DNA of 5,889 nucleotides from Pseudomonadota bacterium (GTDB lineage Bacteria > Pseudomonadota > Alphaproteobacteria > Rhizobiales > Afifellaceae): assembly GCA_023417735.1 (NCBI GenBank), contig JAEZEK010000132.1:1-5889 (forward strand), written 5' to 3'. Of the stretch, positions 1 through 5,889 are shown one piece after another. Within the stretch, counting starts at the first letter, position 1; each line of letters begins with the position of its first letter. Under the pieces are notes generated by a model. It was not told the origin of the DNA, ran no database searches, and was given only the letters and a program-made list of their open reading frames with translations. The position numbers were made by a program, and so were the translations under genes.

Positions 1-238
1 CGTCCAGGAAGGCGATCCCGACGGCGAACGCGCCCACGGCCCCGATCCCGGTCCAGATCGTGTAGGCCGTTCCGAGCGGCAACGTCCGCATGGAATAGGC
101 CAGCAAGGCGAAGCTCGCCAGCATGGCGGCGAGCGTGACGGCCGACGGGACCAACCGGGTGAAGCCGTGCGACTGCTTCATGGCGAAGGCCCAGACGACT
201 TCGAACAGGCCGGCAAGGAACAGCGAGAACCAGGCCAA
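1..238 (-). CDS. sugE: SMR-family guanidinium exporter, SugE/Gdx type (partial; 3' end outside window)
   Basis: Small four-helix inner-membrane proton-coupled exporter. The Gdx subtype exports guanidinium, sometimes small substituted cations. The 79 visible residues of about 105 cover helices 1-3. Seen directly: the Gdx-like first helix [13 protein letters not shown] with the essential central glutamate at residue 13 and Trp16, the segment HGFTRLVPS (residues 24-32), Ser42, and [14 protein letters not shown] (residues 54-67) with Tyr59 and Trp62. These match the Gdx pattern better than EmrE. The start is taken as TTG at 238-236 because GGAGG lies five bases upstream and the protein then begins [10 protein letters not shown], placing Glu13 at the family position. 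The leader carries a possible guanidine-sensing element, which supports a guanidinium role. The reading frame runs uninterrupted to the window edge. The subtype call is strong; the actual substrate is inferred. Confidence 0.93.
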   Translation of the reverse strand, partial: MAWFSLFLAGLFEVVWAFAMKQSHGFTRLVPSAVTLAAMLASFALLAYSMRTLPLGTAYTIWTGIGAVGAFAVGIAFLD

Positions 239-240
239 CG

Positions 241-250
241 CGACCTCCCC
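241..250 (-). promoter_or_regulatory. Shine-Dalgarno of the SugE/Gdx gene
   Basis: The minus strand reads GGGGAGGTCG immediately before CG and the TTG start, giving GGAGG at 248-244 with a five-base spacer. This decides the TTG start codon. The same ten bases are complementary to an upstream segment at 297-286, so ribosome access may be controlled by RNA folding. Confidence 0.8.
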
Positions 251-253
251 AGA

Positions 254-304
254 AAGGCCGGGCCGTCCCGGGCTTGTGCCCCCGAGGGGTGAGGTCGTGG
301 CCTC
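254..304 (-). promoter_or_regulatory. Candidate guanidine-II (mini-ykkC) riboswitch leader
   Basis: Guanidine-II riboswitches are two small hairpins with ACGR loops that kiss on binding guanidinium, usually in front of SMR exporters. Here the downstream hairpin (275-254) is a good fit: a five-pair stem CCGGG/CCCGG closes an ACGG loop at 266-263, extended by three pairs beyond one C-C mismatch. The upstream hairpin (304-291) has stem GAGG/CCTC, but its loop is CCACGA, two bases longer than the canonical ACGA. The 3' arm of this hairpin belongs to a segment (297-286) complementary to the Shine-Dalgarno sequence, so ligand-stabilised hairpins would expose the ribosome site. Hairpins and complementarity are seen in the sequence; ligand and mechanism are inferred. 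A short CCCC-TCG-GGGG hairpin in the linker (289-279) is a competing fold. Confidence 0.5.
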
Positions 305-311
305 GCGTCGG

Positions 312-339
312 ATTCTAGTCGGCCGTTGCCAGGCTTCAA
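312..339 (-). promoter_or_regulatory. Sigma-70-like promoter of the SugE/Gdx gene
   Basis: On the minus strand a -35 box TTGAAG (339-334; four of six consensus bases) and a -10 box TAGAAT (317-312; five of six) are separated by 16 bases. The predicted transcription start is near 304-306, so the transcript would begin at or just before the first hairpin of the leader. Confidence 0.55.
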
Positions 340-435
340 TACGCCGGCCCGCACCGCGGCCCGCGACCGGAATGCGGCCCCGCGAACGGCTTGCAGCGGC
401 GCGCCGCATCGGGCTGCTGCCGGTCGTGGTTCAGG

Positions 436-461
436 CTTGCGGCAACCCGCCCGGCGGCAAG
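436..461 (-). other. GC-rich inverted repeat downstream of tRNA-Asp
   Basis: On the minus strand CTTGC (461-457) pairs with GCAAG (440-436), with an inner overlapping CCGC-CGG-GCGG hairpin. It starts 28 bases past the CCA end of tRNA-Asp and could help end that transcript, but no run of T follows, so an intrinsic terminator is not supported. Nothing else was found in the gene-free stretch from 340 to 488. Confidence 0.25.
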
Positions 462-488
462 ATGCTTGAGCGGAATGTTTGAGAAGAA

Positions 489-565
489 TGGCGGGAGTGA
501 CGGGGCTCGAACCCGCGACCTCCGGCGTGACAGGCCGGCACTCTAACCAACTGAGCTACACCCCC
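489..565 (-). tRNA. trnD: tRNA-Asp (anticodon GUC)
   Basis: A complete 77-base tRNA with genomically encoded CCA (491-489). The acceptor stem pairs GGGGGTG with CACTCCC, with one G-U pair. T8, A9 and the GCTC D-stem follow. The anticodon stem-loop carries CTGTCAC with anticodon GTC at 531-529. The T-arm contains GGTTCGAGCC. The discriminator base is G, the known aspartate identity base, and G34, U35, C36 are the other identity bases. It decodes GAC and GAU. It has its own upstream promoter and lies divergent to the antiporter gene. Confidence 0.97.
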
Positions 566-610
566 CGCGGGTGCTCCGGGAAGGCTTGGCTCCCCGGCAG
601 CGGTGCGGCG

Positions 611-639
611 GAGATAGGATGGTGCCGCCCCCCTGTCAA
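611..639 (-). promoter_or_regulatory. Promoter of tRNA-Asp
   Basis: The minus strand has a perfect -35 box TTGACA (639-634), a 17-base spacer, and TATCTC (616-611) as a weaker -10 box. Transcription would start near 604, leaving a leader of about 39 bases before the mature tRNA 5' end. The -35 match and spacing make this convincing for a strongly expressed stable RNA. Confidence 0.65.
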
Positions 640-745
640 GCGCGATACGCGGGCGGGCAAGTCCTTTGCCGGAACACTCTTTCTGTCGGCGCCGGGAGCC
701 GTTATCACGAGCCCTGCCCCTCCCTTGCGCCGGTGACCACCGCCC

Positions 746-2614
746 TTGCTGGATCTCCTCTATCTTTCGATCCTCATCGGCGCGGTGCTGATCGCAGTCG
801 CGATCCTGAGCAGCCTCGCGGCGCGGCGGTTCGGGGCGCCCCTGCTGCTCGTCTTCCTGCTCGTCGGCCTCGCCGCCGGCGAGGACGGGCCCGGGCTCGA
901 ATTCGACAATGCCGAGCTCGCCTATGCGATCGGGACGGTCGCACTCGCCATCATCCTCTTCGACAGCGGGTTCGGGACGCGGCTTTCGACGATCCGCGCG
1001 GCCGCCCTCCCCGCCTTCGTGCTGGCGACGGTGGGCGTGCTGCTGACGGCGGGCCTCCTCGCCGTGGCTGCGGTCGCCCTCTACGGCTTCGGCTGGCTGG
1101 AGGCGCTCCTTCTCGGTGCGATCGTCAGCTCCACGGACGCGGCCGCGGTGTTCTTCCTGCTCAGGGTGGGCGGCATCCGCCTGCGCGACCGCGTCCGCTC
1201 GACGCTCGAGATCGAGTCCGGCTCGAACGACCCGATGGCGGTCTTCCTCACCATCACGCTGGTGGAGCTGATCGCAGCGCAGTCCGGCCTCGGCGATGCC
1301 GGCGGCGAGCTCGTCGTCGCCTTCTTCACCCAGATGGGGCTGGGGCTCGCCATGGGCCTTGCCGGCGGCTACTTGCTCGTCCGCCTCATCAACCGGCTCG
1401 ACATGGATGCCGGGCTCTACCCGGTCATCGTGCTCGCCGCCTCGCTCAGCCTGTTCGCGCTGACCGGCCTCCTGCAGGGCAGCGGCTTCCTCGCGGTCTA
1501 CGTCGCCGGCCTCTATGCCGGCAACCGGCGCCTGCAGAAGCTCGCCTCGCTGCAGCGCTTCCAGGAGGGGCTGACCTGGCTCGCGCAGATCGTCATGTTC
1601 CTGGCGCTCGGCCTGCTCGCGACGCCGTCCGAGTTCCCCGCCATCGCGCTCCCGGCCGCGATTCTCGCGCTCTTCCTGATCTTCGTCGCGCGCCCCGTCG
1701 GCGTGTGGCTCTGCCTCCTGCCCTTCGACTTCTCCAAGAGCGAAACCGCCTTCATCTCCTGGGTCGGGCTGCGCGGCGCGGTCTCGATCCTGCTCGCGAT
1801 CCTGCCGCTCGCGGAGATGCTCCCGAACGGGCAGGTCTTCTTCAACACCGCCTTCCTGATCGTCATCGCCTCGCTCGTCGTCCAGGGCTGGACCATCCGG
1901 CCGATGGCGACCCGCCTCGGCCTGGTCGTGCCGCCCGCCATCGAGCCGGTCGAGAAGGTCGAGCTCGACCTGCCGGGCCGCAGCACGCACGAGCTGATCG
2001 TCTACCGCGTCACGCCCGAGAGCCCGGTCGCCAGGGGCGAGCGCATTCCGCGCTGGGCGCGGCCGTCGCTCGTCGTCAGGAACGGCCAGTCCTACCGCTT
2101 CGCCTATGCCGGGCGGATCGAGCCGGGCGACTACCTCTACATCTTCACCTCGCCCCGGTACGAGCCGCTGCTCGACCGGCTGTTCGCCAGCCCGGCCACG
2201 CTGCAGCCGGCCGACGAGGAGTTCTTCGGGGCCTTCGCCGTCGACCCGACGCACACGCTGGGCGAGCTGCAATCGGCCTACGGCGCCAGGATCGGGGCGG
2301 CCGCGCCGGAGACGACGATCGGCGATTTCATCAGGGGCCGGCTCAGCGGCCATGCCGAGGTGGGCGACCGCGTGGCGTGCGGGCCGATCGACCTGATCGT
2401 GCGCGAGATCAACCAGGACGGCCAGCCGACCAGCGTCGGCCTCGCGCTCGAGCCGGAGCCCGCCGGCATGGCGCAGTCGCCTCTCCTGCGCAACATCGTC
2501 GAGATCACGCAGATGGGGCGGCAGCGGCTCGACCGGATCCGGAGCGCCGTCCGCCCGCGCAAGGGGAGCGCCGGCCCGGCGCCCGAGGATCCGCCGCGCC
2601 CGCCGGAGCCGTGA
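746..2614 (+). CDS. nhaP2: K+/H+ antiporter, NhaP2/CvrA type (CPA1 family, with TrkA-C and CorC/HlyC-type C-terminal domains)
   Basis: Inner-membrane cation/proton antiporter of 622 residues; characterised relatives exchange K+ (some also Na+) for H+ in potassium and volume homeostasis. About 390 N-terminal residues form hydrophobic helices. The CPA1 core motifs are visible: SSTDAAAVFFLL with Thr130-Asp131 in the unwound helix, ESGSNDPMAVFLT with Asn161-Asp162, and GLRGAVSILLA with Arg343. A soluble tail follows: a TrkA-C/RCK-like region (about 405-480, ending GDYLYIFTSP) and a CorC/HlyC-associated region (about 490-570). The last 45 residues are basic, then proline-rich, so the protein is slightly longer than the E. 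coli homologue as I recall it (near 578). The start is uncertain: TTG at 746 has GGTGA nine bases upstream and keeps helix 1 intact, an in-frame stop at 734-736 bars longer forms, and GTG at 785 is the fallback. The stop is four bases from tRNA-Val, which is convergent. Confidence 0.93.
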   Translation: MLDLLYLSILIGAVLIAVAILSSLAARRFGAPLLLVFLLVGLAAGEDGPGLEFDNAELAYAIGTVALAIILFDSGFGTRLSTIRAAALPAFVLATVGVLLTAGLLAVAAVALYGFGWLEALLLGAIVSSTDAAAVFFLLRVGGIRLRDRVRSTLEIESGSNDPMAVFLTITLVELIAAQSGLGDAGGELVVAFFTQMGLGLAMGLAGGYLLVRLINRLDMDAGLYPVIVLAASLSLFALTGLLQGSGFLAVYVAGLYAGNRRLQKLASLQRFQEGLTWLAQIVMFLALGLLATPSEFPAIALPAAILALFLIFVARPVGVWLCLLPFDFSKSETAFISWVGLRGAVSILLAILPLAEMLPNGQVFFNTAFLIVIASLVVQGWTIRPMATRLGLVVPPAIEPVEKVELDLPGRSTHELIVYRVTPESPVARGERIPRWARPSLVVRNGQSYRFAYAGRIEPGDYLYIFTSPRYEPLLDRLFASPATLQPADEEFFGAFAVDPTHTLGELQSAYGARIGAAAPETTIGDFIRGRLSGHAEVGDRVACGPIDLIVREINQDGQPTSVGLALEPEPAGMAQSPLLRNIVEITQMGRQRLDRIRSAVRPRKGSAGPAPEDPPRPPEP

Positions 2615-2618
2615 CGCG

Positions 2619-2694
2619 TGGTGGGCGGTGACGGGTTCGAACCGCCGACCCCCTGGGTGTAAACCAGGTGCTCTTCCAGCTGAGCTAACCGCCC
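2619..2694 (-). tRNA. trnV: tRNA-Val (anticodon UAC)
   Basis: A complete 76-base tRNA with encoded CCA (2621-2619). The acceptor stem GGGCGGT pairs perfectly with ACCGCCC and the discriminator is A. T8, A9, a GCTC D-stem and AGCTGGAAGAGC follow. The anticodon stem CCTGG/CCAGG is perfect, with loop TTTACAC and anticodon TAC at 2661-2659. The T-arm contains GGTTCGAACC. It reads GUA and GUG valine codons by wobble. It lies downstream of the hup terminator on the same strand, and its 3' end faces the end of the antiporter gene. Confidence 0.97.
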
Positions 2695-2706
2695 GTCGCG
2701 CCTCCC

Positions 2707-2735
2707 GCTCTAGGCGGGGCGCACGGCCAAGACAA
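2707..2735 (-). promoter_or_regulatory. Possible promoter of tRNA-Val
   Basis: The minus strand shows TTGTCT (2735-2730; four of six -35 bases), a 17-base spacer, and TAGAGC (2712-2707; three of six -10 bases). The start point would be near 2700, only a few bases before the mature tRNA. It sits between the hup terminator and the tRNA, where an independent promoter is expected. The -10 overlaps a small inverted repeat, CCCGC-CTAGA-GCGGG (2718-2704). Confidence 0.4.
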
Positions 2736-2739
2736 GCAT

Positions 2740-2771
2740 AACGAAAACGGCCCCGCTCCGCGAGCGAGGCC
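2740..2771 (-). terminator. Rho-independent terminator of hup
   Basis: On the minus strand a ten-pair stem GGCCTCGCTC/GAGCGGGGCC (2771-2762 with 2758-2749, one T-G pair) closes a GCG loop and is followed by GTTTTCGTT. It begins 25 bases after the hup stop codon and would separate hup from tRNA-Val. Confidence 0.85.
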
Positions 2772-2795
2772 GAAACCTTCGATCGGCGCGGCCGA

Positions 2796-3071
2796 TCAGC
2801 CGTTCACGGCGTCCTTCAGGCCCTTGCCGGGCTTGAACTTCGCCTGCTTGGAGGCCTTGATCTCCATCGGCTCGCCGGTCTGCGGATTGCGCCCGGTGCT
2901 GGCAGCCCGCTCGGCAACGACGAAGTTGCCGAAGCCGAGGATGCGAACTTCCTCGCCCTTCTTCAGCGTGTCGGTGATGCACTCGAAAACCGTCTCGACG
3001 GCCTGGTTGGCAGCCGACTTCGACATTCCGGTCTTGTCCGCCACGGCGGTGGCAAGGTCGCCCTTGTTCAT
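2796..3071 (-). CDS. hup: Nucleoid-associated DNA-binding protein HU
   Basis: A small basic histone-like protein of 91 residues that binds and bends DNA as a dimer, without strong sequence specificity, in the nucleoid. The length is typical for HU. It opens with MNKGDLATAVADKTGMSKSA, the helix-turn-helix dimerisation half. It then shows RILGFGNFVVAERAASTGRNPQTGE (residues 43-67), the family signature, with Pro63 at the tip of the beta-arm where it intercalates into DNA. It ends KPGKGLKDAVN, the usual HU C-terminus. The ATG at 3071 has GGAG seven bases upstream. The close match to HU at both ends argues against the IHF subunits. It follows lon on the same strand, but a strong terminator lies between, so a separate promoter must exist in 3083-3199; I could not pick a convincing one in that GC-rich stretch. 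Confidence 0.96.
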   Translation of the reverse strand: MNKGDLATAVADKTGMSKSAANQAVETVFECITDTLKKGEEVRILGFGNFVVAERAASTGRNPQTGEPMEIKASKQAKFKPGKGLKDAVNG

Positions 3072-3199
3072 CCTCGTTCTCCTTTTTTGCTGCGAGACCG
3101 TTTGCGTTCCCCCCTAGCCGCGCCGCGCGGCAAGGCGCAACAGCGGCCCTCATTCAGCCTCAGCAAGCCTGAAAACCCCGGAAATCCGGCAAGTGCAAC

Positions 3200-3237
3200 A
3201 AAAAAAGCCGCCCGGAGTTCCGGGCGGCCCCTTTTTT
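3200..3237 (-). terminator. Rho-independent terminator of lon
   Basis: A perfect nine-pair GC stem (3228-3220 with 3215-3207) with a four-base loop is followed on the minus strand by seven T (3206-3200). It lies 24 bases past the lon stop. The other flank carries six T on the plus strand (3232-3237), so the structure is symmetric and could stop transcription from either side. No plus-strand gene ends here. Confidence 0.93.
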
Positions 3238-3252
3238 CACATGTGTTGCCGG

Positions 3253-5682
<2,430 letters not shown>

Positions 5683-5693
5683 GGGTTTTCCTT

Positions 5694-5735
5694 TGAATCT
5701 CGCGGAGGACCGATGAATCGGCCCCTGCGATTCGG
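5694..5735 (-). promoter_or_regulatory. Inverted repeat in the lon leader next to the ribosome site
   Basis: On the minus strand GAATCG (5733-5728) and CGATTC (5720-5715) form a perfect six-pair stem with a seven-base loop. A second GATTC copy (5698-5694), directly abutting the AAAGGA ribosome site, could pair with the same GAATC instead. The sequence repeats are certain. Any regulatory switch is speculation. Confidence 0.3.
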
Positions 5736-5831
5736 AGTGTAGAGAGGGCTCGCTCCCGAGAACACCGGCTCCTGGGTCGGAGCGCGGTCTGGCCGAGCGG
5801 TCGGTGCTGACGCGAGCCTTGCGTTGCGGCT

Positions 5832-5860
5832 TAGGTGGAAACCGCGGGCACCCAAGTCAA
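5832..5860 (-). promoter_or_regulatory. Possible lon promoter
   Basis: The minus strand has CTTGACT with the -35 hexamer TTGACT at 5860-5855 (five of six consensus bases), a 17-base spacer and CACCTA (5837-5832) as a poor -10. The CTTG start and the CCACCTAA stretch recall heat-shock (RpoH) promoters, but the spacing is longer than the usual RpoH gap. It would leave a leader of about 140 bases. Nothing else identifiable lies between 5736 and 5889, apart from an eight-C run at 5866-5873. Confidence 0.3.
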
Positions 5861-5889
5861 GTGCGCCCCCCCCGCGGGCGGGCGCGGGG

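Noticed and set aside
240..345. A guanidine-I (ykkC) riboswitch in the exporter leader, suggested by CTAGAATCCG and CAAGCCCGGGA
   Set aside because: The other highly conserved ykkC blocks (such as the CUGGUCCGAGAG segment) are absent and the leader is too short; the two-hairpin ACGR model fits better.
123..482. A 119-codon plus-strand open frame opposite the SugE/Gdx gene and its leader
   Set aside because: It lies antisense to a clearly recognised membrane protein and its control region, and its product is low-complexity with no recognisable domain.
640..745. A promoter for the antiporter gene
   Set aside because: Only weak boxes (TTTCTG, 16 bases, TTATCA) could be found. They match consensus too poorly to call.
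431..2353. A 640-codon open frame on the minus strand opposite the antiporter gene
   Set aside because: It is highly charged, low-complexity (rich in R, E, D, G, A) and has no family resemblance. It is the mirror of third-position GC bias in the real gene. Its C-terminal part runs through tRNA-Asp, giving the familiar false peptide VAQLVRVPACHAGGRGFEPR.
571..2631. A 686-codon open frame on the plus strand overlapping the antiporter gene
   Set aside because: It overlaps the real gene in another frame and reads as arginine-, alanine- and proline-rich low-complexity sequence, with no domain.
5789..5803. TGGCCGAGCGGTC on the plus strand, resembling the D-arm of leucine or serine tRNAs
   Set aside because: No T-arm (GGTTCGA-type), acceptor stem or anticodon stem follows at proper distance, so it is a chance match or at most a remnant.

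Overview
The window reads as chromosomal core sequence from a high-GC alphaproteobacterium. The basis is the gene order lon, hup (HU), tRNA-Val on one strand, which I recall as common in that class, together with strong GC bias at third codon positions and alphaproteobacterial-looking tRNA-Asp and tRNA-Val genes. I cannot name the genus from sequence alone.

Layout, left to right. Positions 1-238 (minus) hold the N-terminal 79 residues of a small multidrug resistance protein of the SugE/Gdx (guanidinium exporter) subtype; its 3' end lies outside the window. Positions 239-339 are its control region: a sigma-70-like promoter, two hairpins with ACGR-type loops, and a Shine-Dalgarno sequence that can be masked by an upstream complementary segment. 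Positions 340-488 hold no gene, only one GC-rich hairpin. A tRNA-Asp(GUC) gene lies at 489-565 (minus), with its own promoter carrying a perfect TTGACA box. A NhaP2/CvrA-type K+/H+ antiporter gene follows at 746-2614 (plus), the only plus-strand gene. A tRNA-Val(UAC) gene lies at 2619-2694 (minus), then hup at 2796-3071 (minus) with its terminator, then lon at 3253-5682 (minus) with a strong terminator. Positions 5683-5889 are the lon leader and promoter region.

Functionally, lon (ATP-dependent proteolysis) and hup (nucleoid architecture) are housekeeping genes transcribed in the same direction but separated by a strong terminator. The antiporter exports cation at the inner membrane. The SugE/Gdx protein would export guanidinium.

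The most interesting element is the SugE/Gdx leader. It looks like a guanidine-II (mini-ykkC) riboswitch, but its first hairpin is non-canonical. This is a candidate, not a proven riboswitch. I saw no mobile element, CRISPR array or prophage signature, and nothing in the window is clearly a wholly undescribed system.
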